From Physcomitrium patens (Eukaryota > Streptophyta > Bryopsida > Funariales > Funariaceae), in the NCBI RefSeq assembly GCF_000002425.4, contig NC_037255.1, forward strand, positions 13,793,626 to 13,857,625: a stretch of 64,000 bases of DNA. Reading direction: 5' to 3'. The position numbers and the translations under genes were made by a program. Positions 39,835-55,857 of this stretch are shown piece by piece (the stretch's first letter is position 1; each line of letters opens with the position of its first letter). Below the pieces are notes generated by a model. It searched no databases, was not told the origin of the DNA, and was given only the letters and a program-made list of their open reading frames with translations.

Positions 39835-40659
39835 TATGTTGATAATCTTAATATTGGCTTAGAATGCAACTTGAAATATTTTTTCCATCAAAAATAGGTG
39901 TGACATATATAACAAAAGTAGGATCAAGCTCCATGAAAAAATAGCATATATGGAAGCTTTTACATCTATTAATAAGGATTTGGAAGTATTAGACTTATGG
40001 ATTTCTATTTGACTAGCAAAATTATAGACTAAATTATAAGAAAAATCATGGTTACAAGAAATCTAGTCTATTTAAGAGTTATATTTTTTTAGCCATGATA
40101 ATCCTAAAATAATTGAGTTGGAAGGAAATTTAATCTTATTAAATATTATTAGGCTATTATAACTACTAATTGCTATATTTAAAGGAATAATTTCATAGAT
40201 GACATCTCTAAAAGTTAACAAATGACTATCTATTATACAAGTTTGATTTTTGATTTTCTACTTATACAAGTTTTGATTTTTGTAACTAAGGATATATATA
40301 TATATATATTTTGACATAGTTTGTATGTATAAAATAAGGTGATGCTCCTAAATCTAAGAAGATAAAGACTTTGTGATCTTTTGGTCTAAAATAAATTTCT
40401 ATTATAAAATAAGATGAAGGATTTGAAGCAAGGATAGGATTTTTATTAGATATTGTATAAGATTCCAACTGCATGGTTTCTATTGTAGCTAGAGAAACTA
40501 ATTTTTTGACACATTATTGTCTTTGGCAACCATATTCTTGATTTTGCAGTTGTATTGGTTTTTCAAATAATATTGAGCAATGTGCTTAGGTTCTCCACAA
40601 TATATGCACAACTCTTCTTGATGGCATTAAGTCTTTTCATGTTCAATAAATACTTGAAA

Positions 40660-42090
40660 CATTATCATATTATGTGAAGTCTTGCTCGAAAATGGGCCAA
40701 GTACTTGGTTGTAGAAGGTAAAAAAAAATTGTAAAAATAAGTTTAAATTACTCTATTAGATTCCTAAATAAATTACAATTAAAGCTTAAGAAATATAATC
40801 AAACATTTATCAAGTCTAATTAAAATTTTAAATAAATTAGAAAAAAATGAAAAATCATAAAAAAATATTAATTAAATCTCATTTAAATCTTATACAAATC
40901 CTAAATAAATCTTAATCAAAATCTAAAATTTTTTTAGATAAATTCTAATTAAATTTTTAAAAAATCATAAACAAATCCTAAAAAAATCATAATCAAACTC
41001 TAAACAAATCCTAAAAAAATCCTAAAACTTAAATAAATTCTTCACAAATCCTATAGTAGATTAAAATCTCTATAATCAATAATCAAACCATTGATTTCAA
41101 CTCAAATTTTTCATATCTTTCAATAATTAAGCTAACAATAAATATAAATATTTTTAAGAAGATCGAACTTATCAAATAGAAGTTAAACCTTAAAATCCAT
41201 TTGGATATTGGCCAGCCTCCTTCTCCAATCTTAATGTTAATCTTGACAAGCCAAAATTTCTTAATTCCATCATTAAATATCTTTCAAAAATTTTATATAT
41301 ATTAAAAATTAAATCTACTATCTATACACATAAATCTCACTTCAATCTAATTAGAAAATTGCTAAAAAACTTAGAAATCCTTATTAACCCTCTAAATTCC
41401 ATTTTGACACTCTAATCCACTTTAACTTCAATAACCTTCAATCTAACTTTTTGATTATGCTCAAATTTTTAGCATGAAATAAAAAAAAAACTATAATTAC
41501 AAATCCACAAATTTTTATCCATAGAATTACTACCCAATTTATAAAATTCTTTCAAATATAATTTTTATTTTATAAAATTAGATTCACCAAAAAAAACCTT
41601 AATTTAGCAAAGTTCTTATAAAATTATTACAAACTTAAATTATCCAAAATCCATGCTCAAAAAATGCTATAAAGTCTTCTCTCAAATTTTATTTTTTGAT
41701 TCACAAAAGAATCCCAAAGTTGCCATAGGTACATGGTTTTATGCGTTATGGTCTGATTTTGACCTTGGTTAGGAGTTGGTCTTTTTTGGATATCAATTCT
41801 TATTTTTTTGACATAATTTTTATTAAAATCAACTCCTAATTTCCTTGTATATATGTCTATATCTTTTTTTTCTTCTAATCTACCTTGTTTTGTCTTATTT
41901 ATGGTCCTATAAAATAAGTATAAGCCTACTTTGCAAAAAGGCAATATTTGCACTTTTAATTTTACTACCTTTTGACTATTATCTATATTTCTAAAATAAT
42001 TTTTTATAATATTTTGAAATAATTTCTTCTATAATATAATATTTTTTCACTCTTTTACTTATTAGCCATGTTACAATACAATAACATACC
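40660..42090. repeat. B-type AT-rich repeat inserted in A2 gag
   Basis: It contains the B start motif ACTTGGTTGTAGAAGG near 40700, then a long stretch of degenerate short units like AAATCCTAA, then a segment near 41700-41890 that closely matches 44580-44770. It ends near TACAATAACA, roughly inverse to the TGTTGTAATA start of the B copy at 29717, so it could be a solo LTR. It splits A2 gag homology. Confidence 0.6.
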
Positions 42091-43164
42091 ATGTTAACTT
42101 ACATAAGTTTTGGTCTTGATGAATAAGCTTTTATAAACTTAGAAGCTATTGCCATAACTTGAATTATACCATTCTAACTAAATTTTTGTTTTTGGCATAT
42201 TTTAAAGAATCGATTGTTGTATGCAATGGCTTAAGCAACAAATTACTTTAGTGAGTTTGCTCTTAGTATTGTCAATAGTAAATCTTTGATATTATCTTTT
42301 TATTTATATCAAAGTTGATTGATAATGGCCTTATCATTCTAATCTATAACACAACCAAATAATTGGGTCTTGTCATTTAGAAGCATATATTGTGACTAAA
42401 AATGATCTTTATTATAAAGATAAAATTTTGGTCTCGGCTATCTTTTCCAAATGTGGCTCTGAAGACTTTTAAGAATGAATTTAAATCATAGAATAATTGT
42501 GAATCATTTTCCATCAAAAATAAAAATCAAGAGAAAGTACTTCCAAAAAAAAGTGTACCTATTAATTTAATTTGAGTAAATTCATTAAGATATTGAAAAG
42601 GATGTAAACTTAGATAGAGCTTTATTTATTATAAAAATCTTTAAAACTTTGATCTTATTCCATTAAACTTCTTTGGCATTCATATCTTTGCTTCTCCTAT
42701 ATTTGTACTAACAAGACTTCTTGGATTTAGTTGTGAAATTGATCTACTTGCTTTTCTCAATTTCACAATTTTTTAGTATAGACTTTGAATTTCATTTTTG
42801 ACTTCTTTCATAGACGTTGGAATACTACCTCTATAATTGACGTTAGAAATATGTGAGATTTCTACCTTAAAAGTGTTGATAAGCTTGTAAAGATTTGTAA
42901 TAGATGCAAATCTATTCTCACTTCTATTGATAAATATCATCCATAGTTTTTCCTTCTATAGACAATTTAAACAAATTTATAAGCCAAATTAGAAGAAGAT
43001 AATTTAAAACTTCTAATATTAAATGAAAATTTTCACAAAGAGCAGAAGTCTACTCTCTTTATAAAAAAAATCACTATTAAAAAATTAAAATGTTAAATTG
43101 AAGATGAGTAGTTCACAACTTTCAAAACACAACAATAGAAGTGGAATAGTCTACTCACTTCTAA

Positions 43165-43655
43165 AAACAAGGACATGAATCTCAAAGAACCAAAAATTCA
43201 ATATACTCTTATGTAACTCAAAAATAATAGATATTTATTTAAAATTAATATAATATTGAAATTGGAATGGCTATTGTCAAAGATAAAAAGACTAAAAAAG
43301 CATTGATAAGAGTAAAGAAGGCTTCATTCTTGCCTCTATATATACTATCTAATTAAAATTTATATGGTGATGTTTTGTAGGACCTTTGACACAAGTTTAA
43401 TTTGTAAGATACATATCTAATTTATAAGACAAGTTTCCTATTTGAATGCCATGTACTTAACTTATTCTACAAACTACTATCATGTGCAACATGTGGCTAA
43501 CTTGTTGGCTAAGTTTCTAATCTACCAATCAACTATAAATATCTCTTAAGTCAAATATGTGTCTATGAATCTTTTCCATAAGATAATATAAAAACTACCT
43601 ATATTTAATTTCTATCTAACAATTCTTATCTTGATAAATATATATGTCTATGGCA
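43165..43655 (-). repeat. 5' LTR of A2
   Basis: Antisense family-A LTR ending TGGCA at 43655, directly followed by the CTCTA duplication. The left boundary is approximate. Confidence 0.75.
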
Positions 43656-43874
43656 CTCTACTAATGATACCTTCTTTATGATTTAAATCCCAAATGTAGT
43701 AGCTCTTAGACTAATTAGAATATCTAAGAAATAATCCAATTTGATTCTTTAGCTTAAGTTTCTTAAAAAAATTATCAAGAATATAAATAAAAACCTTACA
43801 ATCAAATGACCACATATGAATAAGATATGGTTTCTTACTAATATAAGCTTTGAAAGGAGTAATATTTGAAAAAA

Positions 43875-44965
43875 GATGGTATCGTATTTTGTGAAGTTTG
43901 CTTAGATTTGTATTAGGCACTTTACTATGGAAGATAAAATAGAACTTGCAATAAGAAGATTCTAATAATTCTAATAGAATCCTAAATAAATTCTAATTAT
44001 ATTTTAATAATATTAATCAATCTTTAATTAAATTTCAAAAGAGTTTTAAAGACGAATAAAAGAAATATGAAAAAAAATATAAATTAATCTTAAAGAAATA
44101 TATATAATAAAAAAATCTTTAAAAAATATTAAAAATAAAAATACTATTTAAATTTAATCAAATTTTAATATAATCTTCAACAAATTTTAATAAAATCTTA
44201 TACTAATTCTAACTAAATTCTAACCAAATTCTAATATAATCCTAAATAAATCCTAACAAAATCTTAGACCAAATTCTAATGAAATCTAAACCAAATTCTA
44301 ATCAAATCCTGATGAAGCCCTAAACCAATTCTAAAAAAATCCTAAATCTTAGATAAAATCCTAATGAATTCTTAATTCACAAATTTACAAACTTTCATCT
44401 ATAGATCTATTAAAAAACTTACAAAATCATCCTAAATGCCAACCCTATATTATTTCACAAAAATTAGAGACATCCAAAACAACCTTGACTTTGCAAAGCT
44501 CTTAGAAAGTCATTACTAATTAAAATCCCTCAAAATTAATGCTCAAAGAAATCTAACTTTGTTTGCTCTCAAATTCCATTCTTTAATTTATCAAAGAATC
44601 CCAAAAAAACATTGGTGCTTGATTTTGTGCCTTAGTTTGAAACTAGTCTTCTGAGGGTATCAATTCTTATTTTTTTGAGATAATTTTTATTAATATCAAC
44701 TTCTATCTCCCTCTTATATATATTTATATGTTTTATTTTTTTAATCTATCTTATTTTTTCTTATTTATGGAAATATAAAGTAAGTAGAATCTATTTTCAT
44801 AAAAATTAATTCTAATACTATAAGATTTTATTACCTTCTTATCTTTTATTTATATATTTTTATTTTATCTTTTTAATTAGAATCTTTTATAATATTTTTT
44901 TTACTTCTTTTAATTATTACTATATTACTACATAATAATAAAAAGATATTAAATTCAACATATAA
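43875..44965. repeat. B-type AT-rich repeat in the copia-like integrase region
   Basis: Collinear with the B copies at 40660-42090 and 63447-64000: a region starting near CACTTTACTATGG, then AAATCCTAA-type degenerate units, then the segment around 44560-44770 shared with 41690-41890. Boundaries are approximate. Confidence 0.6.
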
Positions 44966-46600
44966 ATAGATATTAATAGTTTCTATCTAAAATACATGAT
45001 CTAGGTGAATATGATAGATTAAACTTTTGATAACTTCTATAATAGTTCAATTATGTCTCTCTAAGATAGCATTTTATTCTAAAATATATGATACAATTAG
45101 TTCATGTTTGATTTCTTCTACATGTAGATAATTACTAAAATATTTGCTATAAAATTTACATATACTATCTATTTATAAAATAAAAAGTTCACAAATATGC
45201 TCTTTATAAAGAGTAAAAATCTTGTATTGTCTTACAACCTTAGTGAGATTTAAGAGATTTTAGCCAAAATTAGGAATATAAAAAACTTGCTAAAAAAATA
45301 AACTTTTTTATGATTAAATGGCTAAACAAATTTTTTGATATCACTTCTATTGGTTATATAGTACTTATAACTAGCATGGATTTTGATAACCCAAATAGCA
45401 TCAAGTGGTAATGATTTATAGTTAATAAATTATTAGAGCTTATATGTTATGTATTTGATGGCCTCACTATCAACAATCCAGCCATTTATAATTCCTCTTG
45501 AAGAAAATATTCTATAAGCATTGGTAATATTGGTAGAAAAAATTGAATTGCTTAGATTTTATTCATGATAAATGAACTAGTTTGGATGAATATTGTGATA
45601 ATGATAAGAAGAAGAAGAAGAAGAAGAAGAAGAATATTTTATATTGAAATATGAAAACTTTGATGATAAAAAAGAATAATTTAAATCCAATGACTTAGCA
45701 AAGGATGCTTGAGTATAAGGTCCAAAATATAGAACAAGTAGCCAATATATAGGCTCTTGAAATGTATGGAGCATTCTTATCACCAATAACTAAGAAGACC
45801 ACAATTATTACATTATTTTTTATACTTCATTTTTATAATCTTTGAATTCTTATGGATTTACAATGATAAAACCATCAAAGTTCATAAGTAAGATGGCTAT
45901 AAGCTTAGATGTCATGAAGGCATCTAAAAAGGATGTATCACTAAGGTCTTATAGTTTACTCATGATGAATTCAAGTTGAGCAATGAAGCTAAACATAGAT
46001 TGATTGCTTTTTAACTCATCATTGAAAAAGTAGTACTATAACTCATGAATATTTTTACTATTCTTGTATTGATGTTCTTCTTAAATGCAATCTCAAACCT
46101 CTTATGCAATGATGTAATTAATTAATAGAACCATTTTTTAAAATTCAATTTTTTTTTAAAATTTTTTCTATTGAAGAATTAAATAATATATATGCATTAT
46201 AATCACATTCTCTCTAGTCTTTGTCATCCAAATTGTATTTAGCAATGCTATCAATATGTTGAATGTATCCTATAGCACAAAACAAATTTCTAATTTGCCA
46301 TTTCCAGAGATGAAACTTTGTACTATCAAAATGTTGACTACCTACTAAATTATTTTCAATAGACATGGTAACCAAGATAGAAAAGATCTATTTGACAAAG
46401 AAAATAGAAGAGTAAGAAGAAAAGAAGTACTTAAAAAAATCAAAAAAATAAAGAAAATTGCTATGATGGCTGAAATAGGCAGTAAACTTATTTGAAAAAC
46501 TCTAAACTCTCTCTACTCGCTCTTTTAATGCAAGCTAACCTAAACAATTAACAAAACTCTCAGTCATGCGCAGTTTCAAATCTTCGAGCCCATAACCTTT

Positions 46601-46656
46601 TGTCTCACAGCACCCTACACCATTGCATTGGGTACAATTTATATCACTTTATTACA
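46601..46656 (-). repeat. 56-bp terminal direct repeat, right copy (possible short copia LTR)
   Basis: It is the partner of 26331-26386 and lies on the 5' side of the copia-like gag remnant. On the minus strand it contains a TATAAATT motif. Confidence 0.5.
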
Positions 46657-47351
46657 AGAAAAAACAGTAATATCCTGGGAGAAGTTATTCTTTCTTACGA
46701 GTAACACACTAGTTCACTAAAATTTTATTCAGTTAGAGCCATTTGTCAAAACGGAATCCAGGTGAGCAAGACAACTTGCAACGTATCCAATGCAAACTGA
46801 GTTGTAATGAAAGCCTTGGCACACAGAACATCAGAGGAGAAACCAGAATCTACATGGGATCTGAATGCCATTGTATAGTATGGTGTGTTGGAAGGAACAC
46901 TGCGTGTGTGTGTGTGTGGACTCCGTCACTGCTGCGCTCTTGGTAATGGTAACAAGCAAGCAAGCTGGCAGGGCAGTCTCGCAAGCACGAATCGATTCTG
47001 TTGGGATGGGGTCGCAAAACCCTGGCACCCACCCACCCGGGGCAATGGAAAAGCTCTCAGGGAAGGCAAGGTCGGATGGACATGAACATCTCGGGCGGGG
47101 AACGGTGGGGTATCAGCAGCAGTGAACATCTTGCTGCAGGCGCCACAGTTTGTAGTGGTAGTGGTGCTCATGGTGGTGGTGGTGGTGGCCTTGGTTGCAG
47201 CTCCTTGGACCATCGCCCTCGCCTCTACTCCACCCAGCCTGCGCCGTAGTGTGGCATTTCTGCCTTGGGTTGAGCTGGGCTGAGCTGCAATCTTGAGTAT
47301 GTGTTTCCACCGAAGCCTTAGTTCTACAATTAAGGATTTAGAGAAAAACAT

Positions 47352-47390
47352 ATATATACATACATACATACATACATACATACATACATG
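47352..47390. repeat. (ATAC)n microsatellite
   Basis: About nine tandem ATAC units. Confidence 0.9.
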
Positions 47391-48611
47391 TAATTGCTTA
47401 CACACACAAGTGCAGAGAAGTTGAGGTTAAAAAGATAAATGCAAATTGTAGTGGCGAAAAAGCTACAGCGGGTAAAACCATGAAGGATAAACTGTAAATG
47501 CTTTTTCATTCTTCCAGATATTAAAGATAAATTAAAGAATTTTCTTTGTCTCTTCTAAGTTTGATTCATGTGATGCCTCAACTACTTCATTTTCATTCAT
47601 ATATATATATATATATACACATGTACATGGGACTAGGGCTGTGAAGATGCATTGTGTGATGACGCACGCGTGACGAAGGGTCTTGTGTGAATCTTGTTTG
47701 GATGAAGCAGTAATAATTGGGTTCATGGCAAATCTAGAATCCACTGGAAGCATGAAGAGCGAGCTGGTTTGGAAGACTTCAAGTTGTTGAAGCCGACCAC
47801 CATGATGAGAAAAGACCAAACCTCATAAAGCCGTGAATATTGAAACCTATGTGAGAGGTTCAAATCCTGCTGCAGAATCTACGATGAACCAGTCGCCGGG
47901 AAATTCTTATTCATTCAAAGGTCAGGGGAAGGACACGGTAGGACAACACAGCTACAGCGATGAGTGCATGCAGGAAACATTGTTTATTCTCAGTATTTTC
48001 TTTTACCAGTTGTGTCCCTTCTTTTCCAAGCATTCAGAAATTCTCATCAACACCCATGTTTCAGATTGCTACTCACTGAAAAGACGTGGAACCACGCTGC
48101 GGTTATTGTCATCAGGTTAAATCCAGAGGTTGCACGGAAATGGATGATGGGGAAAGCTCAACGTGCAATCTCCGGTAAGTAGTGACCTCGGTGGTTTACC
48201 AACACTGTCATTGCTCAGCTTACGAGTTCCTTGAACTTCGTGAGTGTTCAATCCAGGAAGTTGATTGGAAGTTGAAGATCGGCTAAGAGCTTGGAAAACA
48301 ATTTTTGCATTCCAAAGTCTTAAACTTTCGAGGGCTTTCCTTCAGAGAGGGTTGAGAATCCTGCAATCGACGTCAGAAAGATTCAGAGGCCGAAGCGGCT
48401 GACATCAAGGCCCCAAACAGAAGATATTAGTCGAGTTTTACTCATGACTTGTTTTTTTAACCAATCAAACCTACAACTGAAGGAGAGTCTTCGTTAGGAA
48501 AAGGAGGACTGAGTTGTGACCGATTGGCGACGAAAGAATGAGATGTACATTGTCCTCAAAGAAGAAAAGGGCAAAAAGTGTGGGGGATGTTGGAGTGAAC
48601 TCAAAGCAGTA

Positions 48612-48626
48612 GGGGGGGGGGGGGGG
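48612..48626. repeat. Poly-G run of 15
   Basis: An uninterrupted G homopolymer. Its true length is sensitive to sequencing error. Confidence 0.85.
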
Positions 48627-48740
48627 TAGTCACATGGAAAAGTGCGGAGGAAAAGGAGCAATGATCATGTCTGGAATTCGTTTGAGTAATGAAGATATCA
48701 TGGGCTTGTCCATATCAGAAAATGGGGCCCTTCCCTCTTG

Positions 48741-49815
48741 AGTCTCGCTGCGCTCTCACCTCTTCCTTCTCCTCCTCATCCTCTGCCTACACCGCTGGGC
48801 TGCATATCTTTCCCCAATTTTCCTCATGATTCGTTTCCGCTTAATGTTCTGACTCGTCCCCAATTGCGCATCGCTCGTGACTCACTCGCCATGCAATCGT
48901 TGTAACAGTATCGCACCCGGTTTAGATTCTGTATTCAAACCAGATGTTTATCATGTCCCTCGCTCGCTGCAGACTTTTTACTCATATTCCGCTCCAGTTC
49001 CAATTCAGATTCTGCCGCTGCCCCCACCTCTCGTCCCCCTCTCCGCCTCTACTTATTCTTGATCCATTCGATCGTTACCCACATTCTCAACCATTTCAGC
49101 CATCTCTCTCGAAACCTCAGTCGCTCCACGCACCGGCAGCGCCCACAAATCTTTTGAGGCACTGAGTGTTACTGGATGTTCTTGTCGTTGTTGTCAGCTG
49201 TTCATCTTGGCTGTATTCACGCTGGTTGGCTTTGTTCGTCCGATTGTGAGGTATGTGTGGTGGCTTCTCTGCTGCAGACGAGGGTGAAGTTGAGTGCTTT
49301 GCCTTTGAAATTTGGATTGGAATTCTTGATTGCTGTGCGTGATTTATCTTCATGAGAAAGGACGGGATTTTTTTTTAGTTGTCTTATCAGTGGTTATAAT
49401 AGAAGGAATGACTCGTGTGATCTTGGTAGCTGAGGTGTTTGGGTCCATTGTCGCAAAACAGCACGTAGATATTTGTGTGGATCTGCACTGAAACGCAAGG
49501 TTTGGATGTTGTTAGCGATTGGGGATCGTGTTGATCGAGAAAGACTTCTCTTCGTTGCGATGGCAGAGGATGTTAAAAGAAACTTTAAAAGAAACATTTG
49601 ATGTTCGAATTACGAAATTTAATCCACCTTCTTTTGCTCATTCTGTCGATTCGAATGCTGATCAGATGCAAAACGATGTAGGATTGTTGTGGTGGAGTTA
49701 CAGGGGAAAGAAAGAATGGATTTGTTGTATTCCTCGAAAAGATTGATCTGACTTGTACTTTGGTGATTGGGGCATTCAATAGGCAAGCGAACTTTTGAAG
49801 CGATTTCAGAGGGGA
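48741..49815 (+). promoter_or_regulatory. GDH promoter and 5' UTR, probably with a leader intron
   Basis: CT-rich promoter-like sequence begins near 48740. A good donor (GTATGTG after GATTGTGAG) at about 49250 and an acceptor (CAATAG) at 49782 would remove a roughly 530-bp leader intron just before the start codon. Inferred from splice-like motifs only. Confidence 0.4.
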
Positions 49816-53440
<3,625 letters not shown>

Positions 53441-53773
53441 ATCTAGAGCAGAAACGTAGATGAGAAGCTTTCAGCTGCCCATGCTATACTTTGAAACCAA
53501 TGTGGTGAAAAGGATTACATTTTGTCTCCATCAGCGAAGCTCTTTGAAATAGCCGTGACTCCTTTCTTTATTCCAATAACATGTTTTTCATAAATTTTCC
53601 CTTGTAACCTGATCGTCCCATCGTGTTCAGTCTGCCTGACAACAGAACATCTGTATTTAACAACTTCAAATTGTAGCACTCTCTCTCTAATTAACTTCAA
53701 ATTTGCTGTGACTTCACCACTAAGGATGCACAGTAGCCTTTTGTGACAAATAGAGACTGCATTGGATCACACA

Positions 53774-53804
<31 letters not shown>

Positions 53805-54349
53805 GAGTGTCCAACACAATTTATTTCCATCACTTATCATTAACACAAAATTGTAAAGTATTACATATCTATTATACTTAATAAAGGAGCTAATAAACTT
53901 TGTTAATTGTCCTATCAATGGATTATAAAAACATCATATAAATTTTCAAATTCTAGATACATAATTTTTTAGATACATAGTAACTTTCAAATTCTAGATA
54001 CATAATTTATTAAAAGATGACTAAAAATTTCATATAATATACAAAGAAATTAAAATTATATTATAAATAAAATATCAAATCTATCAAAGATAATTTATCA
54101 AATATAATATAAAATCTATAAATAAAGTATAATTTAGAATTGTTGTATATTTTTCATATCAATTTTATATATCTTTTATTTAAAATTTTAAAAATATATA
54201 ATATTAAATAGCTTAGAAATAAATTTATAGATAATATAAAATTATGATTTTATTTATTTTTTATAATATTTTATAGAAAAAAAGAGACATAGATATTAAA
54301 AAATTAAAAAGTAAGATTAAAATCTCTATAAAGAAAATTATTGAGTAAT
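53441..54349. other. GDH 3' flank grading into AT-rich repeat DNA
   Basis: GDH 3' UTR sequence, then a (TC)n run at about 53768-53799, then AT-rich debris from about 53880. A unit of about 40 bp containing TCAAATTCTAGATACATAAT is repeated in tandem near 53946-54010. No gene was seen. Confidence 0.6.
53768..53799. repeat. (TC)n microsatellite
   Basis: About 15 CT units downstream of GDH. Confidence 0.9.
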
Positions 54350-54875
54350 TGTCACAGACATATATAGTTACTTCAATAATTAGTTAGATAATATGATTAA
54401 GTAGAAATAGATCAATATAAATAAATTTGATAATATCTTATAGAAAAGCTTTGTGGAAGCTTTATAGATGCAACTTTGACTTTACACATATTTGTAGTTG
54501 ATTGGTAGGTTAGAAATTTGGCCAACAAACTAGCCACGTGTTGCATGTGTTAGTAGCTTATAGTATAAATTAATTATGTGTAGCACATATAAAAAACTTG
54601 CCTTACAAGTTAAGACATGTGTTAAAGGTCCTATAGAATATTGTCACATAATTCATAGTTAAATAGTGTATATAGAAACAAGAGTAAAGCCTTCTTTTAC
54701 TATTGTCAATGCCTTTATAGTTCCTAGTCTTATTTCAAGATTTTTCAGTCTTTTTGTCTTTGGCAATAGATATTTTAATTTCAATATTATATTAATTTTG
54801 AATGAATATCTATTATTTTTAAGTAACACAAAATTATATTGAATTTTTATTTATTTGAAATTCATGTCTTTGATA
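54350..54875 (+). repeat. 5' LTR of A3
   Basis: Family-A LTR, sense orientation. It shares the GCCACGTGTT, ACTTGCCTTACAAGTTAAGA and CTTTTTAGTC-like blocks with A1. Confidence 0.8.
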
Positions 54876-55340
54876 ATTTGACAAGAATGCCACTTCATTG
54901 TTTTTATTTTGTTTTAGAAGTGAATGAATTATCTTAGTTCTATTATTTTATTTTGAAAGTTGAAGATTATTCACTTTTAAATTAAATTTTAATTTTCTAA
55001 CACTAATTTTTTTCTTAAAGAGAATAAATTATTCTTTTTTATAGAAATTTTTATTTGAAATTAGAAGTTACAAATTACTCTACTTTAATTTGATTTATAG
55101 ATTTTTTTGAGCTATCTATAGAAGGAAAAATTATAGAAGCTATTCTTAACAAAAGTGAGAATAGATTTGTAACTACTATAGATCTTTATAATCTTATCAA
55201 CACTCTTAGAATAAAAATCTCATATATTTTTAACGTCAACCAAAGAAGAAGTATTTTTAGACCTATAGAAGTGTTCAATAATAAAGTTTAAAGTCTATGC
55301 CAGGAAGTTGTATTCTTGAAAGAAGTAAGTAAATCAAGTT

Positions 55341-55857
55341 TTGTCAAAGACATGAATTTCAAAGAAAGAAAATCTCAATACAATCTTATGTCACTAAAAA
55401 AGACTAAGTTATGACTCAAAGATGGTAATATATTGAATTAGAATGGCTTAAAAGAAAAAAAAACCAGAAAGTCTTAAAACAAGACTAAGGACTAGAAAGG
55501 CATTAGCAAGAGTAAAGAAGGCTTCATTCTTGCCTCCATATATACTCTCTAATTAGGATCTATTTGATAATATACTATAAGACCTTTAATATATATTGAT
55601 TTTATTTAATACATATTTTAGCTTCCAAGATAAGTTATTTATATGTAGACCACATAATTAACTTGTTCCATAAGTTATTAATATGTATAATATATGGCTA
55701 ATTTAATGACCAAGTTTCTAACCTACCAATTAACTACAAACATATGTAAAGTCAAACTAGCATCTATTTTAGAAGATATTATGAAATTAATCTACTTTTA
55801 TCTATTTTTATCTAATCATATAGATAATTATTAGAATAAATATGTATATTCATGATA
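55341..55857 (-). repeat. Antisense solo family-A LTR in A3 gag
   Basis: A full-length LTR in reverse orientation bounded by AAGTT on both sides (55336-55340, 55858-55862). A3 gag continues directly beyond it, so it is a solo LTR left by recombination between the two ends of a former insert. Confidence 0.75.

Larger units (their letters stand above)
35861..43655 (-). mobile_element. Ty3/gypsy element A2 (chromodomain type), minus strand, broken
   Basis: Flanked by the 5-bp duplication CTCTA (35856-35860 and 43656-43660). Its 3' LTR is about 35861-36342 and its 5' LTR about 43165-43655, both antisense to A1. Reading leftward: leader with hairpins (42988-43162), gag (about 42980-42140, then 40660-40500 after a B insertion), protease (about 40450-40000), reverse transcriptase (about 39700-39050), RNase H (about 38900-38510), integrase (about 38300-37250) and chromodomain (about 37080-36890). 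Many breaks; age similar to A1. It entered the integrase region of the copia-like element. Confidence 0.85.
26331..46656 (-). mobile_element. Old Ty1/copia-like element, minus strand, split by later insertions
   Basis: Copia-type pieces appear in the expected minus-strand order: gag-like (about 45560-46390), integrase region (about 44970-45560 and 43661-43870), then reverse transcriptase to RNase H (28093 down to about 26400). Between them sit the two family-A gypsy elements and a B repeat. The integrase C-terminal part at 43711-43860 keeps readable residues such as TPFKAY and FDCKVF. A 56-bp direct repeat at both ends (26331-26386, 46601-46656; each starts TGTCTCA and ends TTATTACA) may be very short LTRs. 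Broken throughout, with many breaks; old. Confidence 0.6.
46657..48740. other. Intergenic DNA between the repeat island and GDH, no recognised gene
   Basis: Mixed composition. A GC-rich stretch at 46850-47300 has overlapping open frames on both strands, a (GT)n run near 46903-46917 and GGT repeats near 47173. Other simple repeats: (ATAC)n at about 47352-47390 and a 15-base G run at 48612-48626. No known protein domain or RNA gene was found. Confidence 0.55.

Noticed and set aside
47850-47880. GGTTCAAATCC resembling a tRNA T-loop
   Set aside because: The T-stem does not pair and no acceptor, D or anticodon arms fit around it.
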